Shown: positions 8,513 through 15,501 of the stretch, in pieces
Numbering within the stretch: position 1 is the stretch's first letter
Layout of the letters: the number at the start of each line of letters is the position of its first letter
The notes under the pieces: generated by a model
The model's database searches: none
What the model saw: only the letters and a program-made list of their open reading frames with translations
What the model was told of the DNA's origin: nothing
DNA from: UBA9926 sp023261215
GTDB lineage: Bacteria > Pseudomonadota > Gammaproteobacteria > Pseudomonadales > Azotimanducaceae
Direction: 5' to 3'
Length of the DNA: 23,807 nt
Assembly: GCA_038136035.1 (NCBI GenBank)
Contig: JAYPYV010000040.1
Location: 1 to 23,807, forward strand
Translations under genes and position numbers: made by a program

Positions 8513-9307
8513 TTAAGCGGGTCTGAGCCTCTCTTGGAGAAAACCAATCATATCCTCTAGCGCCTCAAACGTTGGCTGGCCTCGTTGATCAATTAAATGG
8601 TGAGTGACCACGCTGTGGGGCGGCATCCCGGCGTCTGGGTTCGCGGCCGAATCAGGTAAGACTCGCGGTTCAAAAGCTTCGCCCAATGCGGCCTCGTAGG
8701 CCTCGAATCGCTGCGCGGTGCAAAAGCGATCCCCCTCGAATCGATAGGCACGCACGGTCAGCGATTCATCAATCAATCGTGCCTTCACCTGCTTCAGCGC
8801 CTCGGGTTCGATATGGAGTCCCGCTGGGTTGGTCAGGGGCAGACTAGGTTGCGAAAGGATGGGCGCAACCACCGCAGGTTCCAGCATCAGGTTTAACGCA
8901 AAGTTACCGGTGAAACACATGCCCACGGCGCCTACTCCTGGACCACCGCATACACCATGGACCTCTCTCGCCAAATCACGCAACCAATCAGTCACCGGAC
9001 TTGAGCGATGAGCGGCAAGTGCCTTAAATTCGCGCCGAATGCACGTTCTGATCATGGTCTTGATCAAATAGCCTTGTGTGGCCGGCCGTCCATCGTCACC
9101 AAAAAGGCTGGGCAACCATACCTGAAAACCGGCTTCCTGGACCCGCTCAGCAAAGCGAATGACCAGCGGATGAATGCCGGGCATTTCCGCCATAATGATC
9201 ACGCCAGGGCCAGTGCCCTTGACGTAGACCTGTTTCGAATGACCTCTAAACGAGAATGTCCTGCAGTCAAAGGCCTCGAGGTTGAAGGAAACCCGATCAT
9301 CCGTCAT
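8513..9307 (-). CDS. Dienelactone hydrolase family protein
   Basis: Alpha/beta hydrolase of the dienelactone hydrolase (carboxymethylenebutenolidase) family; it should hydrolyse a lactone or ester in the cytoplasm. The 264 residues show the strand and glutamate of PGVIIMAEMPG, the nucleophile elbow GAVGMCFTG with Cys131, Asp193 in FEGDRF, and a histidine cluster HSVVTHH (231-237) to complete a Cys-Asp-His triad. The start is set at 9307 because AGGAGGTGG lies six bases before this ATG; an upstream in-frame ATG at 9358 would add 17 unlike residues. It follows the gapped glycosyltransferase-like gene by 47 bp and precedes the response regulator by 73 bp. The stop lies in a CCCGCT/AGCGGG inverted repeat (8499-8521) without a T-run. 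The substrate is unknown; many members of this branch are annotated only as family proteins. Confidence 0.85.
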   Translation of the reverse strand: MTDDRVSFNLEAFDCRTFSFRGHSKQVYVKGTGPGVIIMAEMPGIHPLVIRFAERVQEAGFQVWLPSLFGDDGRPATQGYLIKTMIRTCIRREFKALAAHRSSPVTDWLRDLAREVHGVCGGPGVGAVGMCFTGNFALNLMLEPAVVAPILSQPSLPLTNPAGLHIEPEALKQVKARLIDESLTVRAYRFEGDRFCTAQRFEAYEAALGEAFEPRVLPDSAANPDAGMPPHSVVTHHLIDQRGQPTFEALEDMIGFLQERLRPA

Positions 9308-9354
9308 CGCTGACCACCTCCTGGCATCTCCAGCATCCCCGGCAATCCCATCCT

Positions 9355-9990
9355 TCACTCACGCCAATGCTCGGCCACGAAGGGACAGGGTTTTTGGAAA
9401 CAGGCTAAATGACCTCGCAAGCTGGGCCGAATTCGCTTNNNNNNNNNNNNNNNNNNNNNNNNNNNNNNNNNNNNNNNNNNNNNNNNNNNNNNNNNNNNNN
9501 NNNNNNNNNNNNNNNNNNNNNNNNNNNNNNNNNNNNNNCCCTGAGAATCGCGCTGAAAATTCTCGAGCAAGTAGGCGTGCGCGCCAACCTTAAAGCGAAA
9601 TAGCGTTGTTTGGCCAAGGCGAGACAGGGGCTTTAGCCAATTGCGCGCCAGAATCACGTCATCATCCTCGCCCCACTCAAAGAGCGGGTCGATCGCGTCA
9701 ACAATCACAGAGTCGAGATCAACAAATAAGGCTCGGCCTTCAATACCAACAAGATCCTCACGCCAGATTGCGGTTTTCCGCCACATGCCAGGCACATTGA
9801 CCGGCACGGGACATCCGAGTTCTGGCAGAGGGTAACACTCAACCTCGGATCGAATGCCTGCGGTGTCATCCGTAAAGCAATGCAGCGAGAAGGGCAGCGA
9901 CAAGTTCCTTGAGACCATCGCATACAAGCGATTCACATAGTCAGGCCCGTATTTGGTGCCCCATTTAAAGCAGAGGACATGCATCCGCAT
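9355..9990 (-). CDS. Glycosyltransferase-like protein with DxD motif, interrupted by an assembly gap
   Basis: The chain begins MRMHVLCFKWGTKYGPDYVN and includes HCFTDDTAG, PGMWRKTAIW and RALFVDLDSV, with a DxD at Asp91-Leu-Asp93. This resembles a bacterial family of small GT-A-fold putative glycosyltransferases that use a nucleotide-sugar and a metal held by the DxD. The last part, FQKPCPFVAEHWRE, fits the C-terminus such proteins show. One hundred N (9439-9538) lie in between, so true length and frame through the gap are unknown. The start at 9990 is chosen because family similarity begins there; an ATG two codons later is possible, and the frame is open to 10053. The Shine-Dalgarno is weak (GAAGAG, about 10 bases away). 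Donor and acceptor are unknown. It is likely part of the minus-strand series from 12714. Confidence 0.7.
   Translation of the reverse strand: MRMHVLCFKWGTKYGPDYVNRLYAMVSRNLSLPFSLHCFTDDTAGIRSEVECYPLPELGCPVPVNVPGMWRKTAIWREDLVGIEGRALFVDLDSVIVDAIDPLFEWGEDDDVILARNWLKPLSRLGQTTLFRFKVGAHAYLLENFQRDSQXXXXXXXXXXXXXXXXXXXXXXXXXXXXXXXXXXKRIRPSLRGHLACFQKPCPFVAEHWRE
9439..9538. other. Assembly gap of 100 N
   Basis: Exactly 100 unspecified bases inside the glycosyltransferase-like gene. A round number usually marks a scaffold join of unknown true length, so any reading frame across it is only nominal. Confidence 0.98.
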
Positions 9991-10313
9991 GGTGGAAGTG
10001 CTCTTCTTGAACGCCTTTGAGTGTAGCACCATCAGGCGCAACCACTCGATCACCCTCGCTTAGCAGTGAGCAGTTAGCAGTTAGCAGTGGCGTGTTTTGC
10101 AAAGACCCGCACATTTCGTACCGCCCCGGGTTGTGCGGACCCTTTCACGCGGGTCCCACCCTCTCCTGGAACCTAGGCGTTCGACCTCAGGCTCATCGCC
10201 TGTCTTCCGGGCATGGGTACCCCCGGCGAGCAAGCGCCCTTTCTGAATCAATGCCTCGGGCGATGGTTTCGAATCCAGCGAACTGGCCAACCGGTCGTTG
10301 GCGCCGCGAGACG
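9991..10313. other. Gene-free, GC-rich structured region
   Basis: This 323-bp stretch lies between the tandem kappa-GST-like gene and the glycosyltransferase-like gene. Short open frames in it look like shadows: biased Arg/Gly/Pro composition and no family resemblance. It holds a four-copy 7-bp repeat (10060-10087) and several inverted repeats: CCGCACA/TGTGCGG (10107-10113 and 10132-10138), GGACCC/GGGTCC (10137-10142 and 10151-10156), and CAGGC/GCCTG (10188-10202). It could be the structured 3' end of the upstream mRNA, a small RNA, or a degraded repeat element. No canonical terminator with T-run is visible. Confidence 0.5.
10060..10087. repeat. Four tandem copies of a 7-bp unit (TTAGCAG/TGAGCAG)
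   Basis: Read on plus, the units are TTAGCAG, TGAGCAG, TTAGCAG, TTAGCAG with no spacer. A head-to-tail 7-mer like this is prone to copy-number change by slippage. It lies about 70 bp upstream of the glycosyltransferase-like ATG on the minus strand, so copy number could alter promoter or leader spacing. Confidence 0.85.
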
Positions 10314-11627
10314 TCAGGACTTCGCTCTCGTTTTAAGTTCTCGTGCAACGCGCCAAATACGATCCTGCCCCCAGCAGGCAAAGGGTGCATGCCCCCCACC
10401 CGATATTCGAAAGCTCGGCACACCCCACAAATCATGGTTCTGCATCACGGCAAGATTGCCTTCGACCTCACGACGCCAGTCGGACTCTGGAGACGGCGCT
10501 ATGTCTTCAGATGCCCCAGCGCGATGCAACACGGCACTGAGCCCTTTTTGTGAGGTGATATCGAGCCCCTCCACCCAGGCAGCACTTAAGTATTGCGTCA
10601 CAAAGGGCATAAGCAGACCTTCTGCACGAAGCTGAGGCAAGTAGGCGCACGCCTTGCGTACCGGCTCGCCAAACGGATCGACGATGCGACCCATGGGCGA
10701 TCCAAAAAATCGACCTTCACGGGCAGCATCACTCAATATCAACTGACCTTTTTGCCTAGGCGCAGGAACACCCCGCATCATCATGGGCATAACCACTCGA
10801 ACTTCCGTTTTTACCTTCGTCGCCTCGATCAGTCGCAACACGCGGTCATGACCCACGGCCGTGTAAGGACTGCGCAAAGACGGGAAGTACTCGAGGCACA
10901 CATCGGACTGCGAAAGGTCGGGCAAATCGCCCGCGCTGGGCTCCGGGTAGGCCACTGTTTCGGGCGTTCGCGCCAAGTGTTCTTCTTGAAGCCTCGATTC
11001 GAGCACACGCAGCCGATCAACGCCCCAGTACCACTGACCCTCAAAATAGAACAGCGCGGATGCGTAATGACCGAGCTTATTCCTTAGCCTGTTGCCCTCA
11101 CGAACTAGGCTGCTGTGCTCGAAGTCCGAACATAATTGCATCACTCGTTCTTGGTCAGTTGGGTCGGTAGGCTGATCATCAGGCAGACCATGGGTTGCGA
11201 CCTGCCCACCCACTTCAAGCGCGGCCTCGACAAAGCCATCAAGAGAGGTGACTTCGACCATTTCGCGCAAGTTTGCCTCGAGGGTGCCCTCGCGGGTCGC
11301 CTGCGGAAACGCTAATCCATAGTGGCTTGCCACGTCTTCAGCGTCTCTTAGCGCCCAAGCATCCAGCCGGGCCGTATCGCCCACATAGTCGCCGCCGGCT
11401 CGGCTGACGAAGTGCCAACGGAGGTTGATGTCATAGCGATCGATGAGCGTTTGGAGGCACTGAATGGTTAGCAGGCTGAAGGGATCCGTGATGCTATGAA
11501 AGTAATGGATCACCGGCGCCTGGTCGCTCAAACGCTTTGATCGACCTCGTTGTTTTAATCGAAGCTCCGCAGCTTCGCTGCTCATGGCGCGCATGAATCG
11601 TGAGCGAATTCGGGTCATTAGCTTCAT
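10314..11627 (-). CDS. Tandem DsbA-fold protein (two kappa-GST/HCCA-isomerase-like domains)
   Basis: The 437-residue protein contains two thioredoxin/DsbA-like units. Domain 1 (about 38-215) starts HYFHSITDPFSLL and ends FYFEGQWYWGVDRLRVLE. Domain 2 (about 243-433) starts LEYFPSLRSPYTAV and ends with WGVPSFRI and CWGQDRIWRV. The start and end motifs match 2-hydroxychromene-2-carboxylate isomerase and kappa GST, where a serine near an SPY segment binds glutathione and a VP element holds the cis-proline. Domain 2 keeps SPY and GVPSF. Domain 1 has DPF and ASALF, so its glutathione site is probably altered or lost. The ATG has AAGGA upstream at good spacing. It follows the GST-like gene by 61 bp, suggesting a shared glutathione-linked role. 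A basic 35-residue N-terminus has no clear signal peptide. The substrate is unknown. Confidence 0.8.
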   Translation of the reverse strand: MKLMTRIRSRFMRAMSSEAAELRLKQRGRSKRLSDQAPVIHYFHSITDPFSLLTIQCLQTLIDRYDINLRWHFVSRAGGDYVGDTARLDAWALRDAEDVASHYGLAFPQATREGTLEANLREMVEVTSLDGFVEAALEVGGQVATHGLPDDQPTDPTDQERVMQLCSDFEHSSLVREGNRLRNKLGHYASALFYFEGQWYWGVDRLRVLESRLQEEHLARTPETVAYPEPSAGDLPDLSQSDVCLEYFPSLRSPYTAVGHDRVLRLIEATKVKTEVRVVMPMMMRGVPAPRQKGQLILSDAAREGRFFGSPMGRIVDPFGEPVRKACAYLPQLRAEGLLMPFVTQYLSAAWVEGLDITSQKGLSAVLHRAGASEDIAPSPESDWRREVEGNLAVMQNHDLWGVPSFRISGGGHAPFACWGQDRIWRVARELKTRAKS

Positions 11628-11688
11628 GCTGCTTCCTTAGGCGCTACTTTTTTCATGACTCCCCCATTTCAGTAGCCCATTATCAACG

Positions 11689-12714
11689 CTAAGCGAATAG
11701 CGCCTCACAACCCGTGCCGTTGATGAGTCCAAGGAATCGATCTTTGTCCGATGGTTCCAACGCATCGCATTCAGCACGAAGTGCCTGTAAACACTTCGCT
11801 TGATAAACAAACACTGGCTGCTCCCAACGAGACCCCATCACTTCCGTCTCAAAGGTCTCCTGCCCTGCCGCGATGGCAGCTGCGTTGGCGAGCATCACCG
11901 CTGGGTAAACCCGACCAATCTCGTCCAATAAGGGGCGCAGGGCCGAGGGTGCTGAATCCCAGACGGGCCAAGCAACGTCAGATTCACATCCCGATAAATC
12001 ATCCACCACATCGACCCACGCATAGACTCTGGGCGCTTCCTTGAGGCAGAGCGACTGAGGCGTTGGATCAAACCCCGCGAGCTGCGTCAGTTGCGCATAA
12101 AGCGCAAAATCTGCAGCCGACGGCCGGTCACCGAGGACGAAGGTTTGTGCCTCGATCACCTCGTTCATCGCCGAAAGAAACCGGAGATAACTCGCCTCTA
12201 TAGCAGTCCAAGTGACCTCATTCGAGCCCACCACATAGAGCCTTGAAATTTGCCGCTGACGAATAAAGTCGCTCGTACTGGCGAGCTGTGCATCACTTTG
12301 GTTTAAATCGCGCCAAAGGGGCAAGATGAGTCCCGCTTTCTCAATATCCGCCCCATAGTGCCAACGATAATGAAACATCGCTTTGGTCAACCATTCGTCC
12401 GCGTAATCCTCAATGAGATTGTGGAGCAATTGCATTGCCGGGTCGGTTGGCAAGGTCTCGCGACCCTTAAACATCGTTTCAAATTGTCGAATGAGCGGAG
12501 TGGAATCCACCACAGCCTCGAGCTCGCCCGCTTCACCGGGCAAATAAAAGGTCGGCAACAGTGAGACTTTGGGTTTAGGCAACGGACGGCCTTGCCAGGA
12601 CGGCTGTTCGCCAATGATCAGTCGGTAAGGAATGTGGCGATAACGCATATAAGCCAACATTTTTCGGGTATAAGGCGAGCCAGGCGCGCCCTTCAAAACT
12701 AATGGTTCGGTCAT
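11689..12714 (-). CDS. Glutathione S-transferase family protein
   Basis: The 341-residue protein opens with a thioredoxin-like GST N-domain (LKGAPGSPYTRKMLAYMRYR, about 7-26; LPTFYLP and a VVDSTPLI stretch where GSTs carry the glutathione-binding VxxS element). A helical C-domain follows, including FVLGDRPSAADFALYAQL, the usual GST N-capping region. It is longer than typical GSTs (about 200-230 residues), with an extra roughly 80-residue tail. The ATG at 12714 is chosen; a frame open to a TTG at 12762 adds residues outside the domain, and GAGAG lies upstream of the ATG. It heads the minus-strand series, and the next gene encodes a tandem kappa-GST-like protein, so both may act on the same glutathione conjugates. 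Whether it binds glutathione is not established. Confidence 0.82.
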   Translation of the reverse strand: MTEPLVLKGAPGSPYTRKMLAYMRYRHIPYRLIIGEQPSWQGRPLPKPKVSLLPTFYLPGEAGELEAVVDSTPLIRQFETMFKGRETLPTDPAMQLLHNLIEDYADEWLTKAMFHYRWHYGADIEKAGLILPLWRDLNQSDAQLASTSDFIRQRQISRLYVVGSNEVTWTAIEASYLRFLSAMNEVIEAQTFVLGDRPSAADFALYAQLTQLAGFDPTPQSLCLKEAPRVYAWVDVVDDLSGCESDVAWPVWDSAPSALRPLLDEIGRVYPAVMLANAAAIAAGQETFETEVMGSRWEQPVFVYQAKCLQALRAECDALEPSDKDRFLGLINGTGCEALFA

Positions 12715-12763
12715 GCGAACGGGTCTCTCAGTCAATGATGGATTTAGTTTTTTACTGCTCAAT

Positions 12764-12815
12764 CCTCAGCGAGGGTGGGCTTATTCTTTCCTCAGTGAAG
12801 TTGGGCTTATTCCTT
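12764..12815. repeat. Two tandem copies of a 26-bp unit
   Basis: The two adjacent units (12764-12789 and 12790-12815) agree at 22 of 26 positions. The best-kept parts are CCTCAG at the start and TGGGCTTATTC near the end. The pair is about 50 bp upstream of the GST ATG, so it may be a duplicated binding site for a regulator of that operon, or simple replication slippage. Confidence 0.75.
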
Positions 12816-13046
12816 GTTTACCGGGCGAGGCTGGTCAGTCCCTGGTTCCCAGACATCGGCTCAAAGGACGCCATACCGCAATGCCCACTCTGCGTTAGCC
12901 CCACACTGACAAAAAACTTCGCATCGATCGGGGATGACACACAGCGGCCACCTGACGGCTCACCGTTCCTTGGCTACACTCGCGACGCATCTTTCCCATT
13001 CTCCAAGGCTTACAGACGATGGAACAGCCAAGCAACGTACCCTCGC

Positions 13047-13075
13047 TTGACGAAAATTCTGTCATAGAATTTAAT
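13047..13075 (+). promoter_or_regulatory. Sigma-70-type promoter of the sulfatase operon
   Basis: TTGACG at 13047-13052 and TTTAAT at 13070-13075 are separated by 17 bp, each one base from consensus. A start near 13082 would give a leader of about 23 nt before the GTG at 13105, which has GGA about eight bases upstream. Confidence 0.65.
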
Positions 13076-13104
13076 GGATTTCATTATTTTATCGGAATCG
13101 CTCC

Positions 13105-14775
13105 GTGAAACTTCAAAACAAACTCTTGATCACACTGCTCGTGCTCGCCGCCGTAGGATCTGGCCTATGGCAATTCAAACTCGACCTTTTGATGGCAGCG
13201 GTGCCGAAACTCCTGGCATGGCGACAACCGATCGGACCCAACATGGACGTGCCCTGGCAAAAAGGCCCAGAGGTGGCGAGCAAACCGCTGTCGGAGCGGC
13301 CGCCTAACATCATTCTGATTCTGGCCGACGACCTCGGATTCAATGATCTTTCTCTATACAACGGCGGTGCAGCAGACGGCAGCCTTGAAACGCCGTCCAT
13401 CGACGCCCTGGCCCAAGATGGCGTTCGCTTTAATCAAGGGTATGCTGCCAACGCGGTCTGTGCGCCCTCCCGTGCCAGCATTATGACCGGCCGCTACTCG
13501 ACCCGGTTTGGCTTCGAATACACACCCGTCCCCTCTGCAGGCCCACGCATCTTGCGATGGTCGAGTGAAGACAGTCCATCGCCGCTGCCCTCTTTCTTCT
13601 TCGATCGGGAAGGTCCCAGCCGAGAGATGGCAGAGATGGGGATGCCACTCTCTGAAATCACCATTGCCGAACTGCTAAAGACCCGAGGCTATCACACCGC
13701 ACACATCGGCAAATGGCACTTAGGCGGTAGCCCAGAATTCCCAGAGATGCTTCCGACCAACCAAGGGTTTGATGAGTCGCTTCACATGAGCGGCATGCTC
13801 TATCTGCCCGAAGACTCGCCTCAGGTTGTGAACGCCAAAATACCGGATCAACCCATTGAGCGTATGGTCTGGGCAACAGCGCAATATTCCTCATTTTTCA
13901 ATGATGGGCCACGCTTTGAGCCTAGAGGGTATCTCACGGACTATTACACAGACGAAGCCCTAAAAGTCATTGAAAACCACCAGAACGAGCCCTTCTTTCT
14001 CTATCTCGCTCATTGGGGCATTCACAACCCATTACAGGCCACACGCGAGGATTACGACGCGCTGAACCACATTCAGGACCACACGCTTCGCGTCTATGCC
14101 GCCATGATTCGGTCTGTGGATCGATCCGTTCGGAGAATCACCGAGAAGCTCCAAGCGCTCGGGCTAGAAGACAATACCCTCGTGATTTTTACGAGTGATA
14201 ATGGTGGCGCCGCTTACATTGGGTTGCCGGATATCAACGCCCCCTTTCGCGGCTGGAAGCTCACCCATTTCGAGGGCGGCGTGCATATTCCCTTTTTGGC
14301 CAAATGGCCAGATCGAATCAACCCGGGTAGCTTCTATGACGCGCCCGTACACCACAATGATATTTTCGCCACCATTGCGGCAGCTGCAGGTGCTTCGATC
14401 CCAAGCGATCGTGTGATTGATGGTGTGGATCTTTTACCTCATCTCCGCGGCGAGACCGACGAGCCCCCACATCAGACCTTGTTTTGGCGCCAAGGCCATC
14501 AGCAGACGGTTCTGGCGTGGCCCTGGAAATTAATCCGCGAGGGTCGGCAAAACAAAACTTGGCTCTTTAATCTCCTCGTTGACCCTACCGAGCAAACTAA
14601 TCTTGCTGAAACAGAAGCGGACGTCGTCAAGACACTCAATCAGCAGCTTGACGAGCACAATGCACAACAAGCCATTCCCATGTGGGGCAACTTTGTTGAC
14701 TCACCTGTGCTCATCGATAAACACGGCGAACAGCCTTATGAACCCGGTGACGAGTACATTTATTGGCCTAATTAA
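13105..14775 (+). CDS. Sulfatase (formylglycine type), membrane-anchored or exported
   Basis: Alkaline-phosphatase-superfamily sulfatase that should hydrolyse a sulfate ester. Of its 556 residues, 7-25 form a hydrophobic N-terminal segment (anchor or uncleaved signal). Metal-site residues ADDLG (Asp75, Asp76) come next, then the signature CAPSRASIMTG with Cys119, which must become formylglycine; GKWHL and TSDNGG supply further active-site residues. A roughly 45-residue link (about 26-68) separates anchor and catalytic domain. The start is GTG at 13105; the ATG at 13074 is out of frame. It is the first gene of a three-gene operon. No formylglycine-generating enzyme or anaerobic maturase is in the window, so activation would depend on a gene elsewhere. 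Sulfated polysaccharide, sterol or aryl sulfate are all possible substrates. Confidence 0.93.
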   Translation: MKLQNKLLITLLVLAAVGSGLWQFKLDLLMAAVPKLLAWRQPIGPNMDVPWQKGPEVASKPLSERPPNIILILADDLGFNDLSLYNGGAADGSLETPSIDALAQDGVRFNQGYAANAVCAPSRASIMTGRYSTRFGFEYTPVPSAGPRILRWSSEDSPSPLPSFFFDREGPSREMAEMGMPLSEITIAELLKTRGYHTAHIGKWHLGGSPEFPEMLPTNQGFDESLHMSGMLYLPEDSPQVVNAKIPDQPIERMVWATAQYSSFFNDGPRFEPRGYLTDYYTDEALKVIENHQNEPFFLYLAHWGIHNPLQATREDYDALNHIQDHTLRVYAAMIRSVDRSVRRITEKLQALGLEDNTLVIFTSDNGGAAYIGLPDINAPFRGWKLTHFEGGVHIPFLAKWPDRINPGSFYDAPVHHNDIFATIAAAAGASIPSDRVIDGVDLLPHLRGETDEPPHQTLFWRQGHQQTVLAWPWKLIREGRQNKTWLFNLLVDPTEQTNLAETEADVVKTLNQQLDEHNAQQAIPMWGNFVDSPVLIDKHGEQPYEPGDEYIYWPN

Positions 14776-14820
14776 CTCGCGTTGATGACGGCACGCCTGC
14801 AAGCCGCGAAAGGAGCGTTG

Positions 14821-15447
14821 ATGTTGCAATCGTTATTCACCAAGAAAAACGCAGCGCTGTTGCTCGCCTACGGCTTCTTCGTCCTGTGGTATAGCCATTT
14901 CGGAGGGCCTCTCAGCCCAGAGGCTCAAACCCACTATCTCAACCGTTTAGTGGCGCTTGGGTACAACGCCGAGCAACTCGAACGCTTGCAAGACTTTATG
15001 GCGCATGATGATGGCAATGATTTCATCATGGTTAATCTCATTAACCTGAATCCTTCTCCTCAAACCTTGCCCGCCACCGGAGAGGGCGCGTCAGCTGAGG
15101 CACTCATCGATCACTACATGGCGCACATGACCTGGGCTCAACTGGCAAGGGCGAGCCACCCGGTGTTTTTTGGCAGCGTGGCAGGCCCCAGCATAGACCT
15201 GCTGGGTATCGAGAACGCAGAGGTATGGAGCCTTTCGGCCCTCTTTCGGTATCGAAGCCGGCAGGACGTGATGGAGATCATCTCAGATCCCCGCTTTCGA
15301 GAGCGGCATGAATACAAGCTGGCCGCCATGCTTCAAACCATCGCAGTCCCCGTGACGCCCCGCCTTCAGCTGAGCGATCCGAGGTTTCTTTTGGCACTCG
15401 TGTTTCTCATTTTTATCGATCGAGGGGGCCCTCGGCGAAGCGCTTGA
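14821..15447 (+). CDS. DUF1330-like protein flanked by membrane segments
   Basis: The 208-residue protein has an N-terminal hydrophobic helix (about 11-27, AALLLAYGFFVLWYSHFGG), a soluble middle, and a second hydrophobic stretch near the C-terminus (LLALVFLIFI). The middle includes FIMVNLINLNP and WSLSALFRYRSRQDVMEII with SDPRFRERHEYKLAAM, resembling the ferredoxin-like dimeric alpha/beta-barrel fold of DUF1330/Dabb proteins, whose chemistry is mostly unknown. The ATG at 14821 has AAAGGAG five bases upstream, so it is preferred over the ATG at 14782, which would extend the frame upstream. It sits between two sulfatase genes with gaps of 45 and 54 bp. This suggests a partner in handling the sulfatase product, or an envelope factor. 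The domain assignment is moderately sure; the function is not known. Confidence 0.72.
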   Translation: MLQSLFTKKNAALLLAYGFFVLWYSHFGGPLSPEAQTHYLNRLVALGYNAEQLERLQDFMAHDDGNDFIMVNLINLNPSPQTLPATGEGASAEALIDHYMAHMTWAQLARASHPVFFGSVAGPSIDLLGIENAEVWSLSALFRYRSRQDVMEIISDPRFRERHEYKLAAMLQTIAVPVTPRLQLSDPRFLLALVFLIFIDRGGPRRSA

Positions 15448-15501
15448 AGGTCTCAGCCGGTCTGCAGCATGCTAAGCACCCAAGAGACCAAAGGGCATCA
15501 C

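Larger units (their letters stand above)
12715..13104. promoter_or_regulatory. Divergent control region between GST and sulfatase genes
   Basis: This 390-bp region separates two divergent genes. A 121-codon plus-strand frame crosses it, but it begins inside the GST gene, has no family resemblance and is taken as non-coding. Two features stand out: a 26-bp imperfect tandem repeat near the GST end and a sigma-70-type promoter near the sulfatase end, both listed separately. I could not place a convincing promoter for the GST gene. Confidence 0.5.

Noticed and set aside
8499..8521. CCCGCT/AGCGGG inverted repeat at the end of the dienelactone-hydrolase-family gene as a terminator
   Set aside because: No T-run follows on the minus strand and the stem is only six pairs, so it is not listed as a feature.
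10265..10276. tRNA T-loop-like GGTTTCGAATCC
   Set aside because: No acceptor, anticodon or D-arm pairing could be built around it; the core TTCGAA is simply palindromic.
10017..10553. 178-codon plus-strand frame
   Set aside because: It overlaps the well-supported tandem kappa-GST-like gene on the other strand, has biased composition and no recognisable domain.
10060..12815. Short tandem repeats as a CRISPR array
   Set aside because: The units are directly adjacent without spacers, only two or four copies exist, and no cas genes are present.
12702..13067. 121-codon plus-strand frame across the GST-sulfatase interval
   Set aside because: It begins inside the GST gene, contains the 26-bp duplication (which would shift a real frame) and resembles no protein family.
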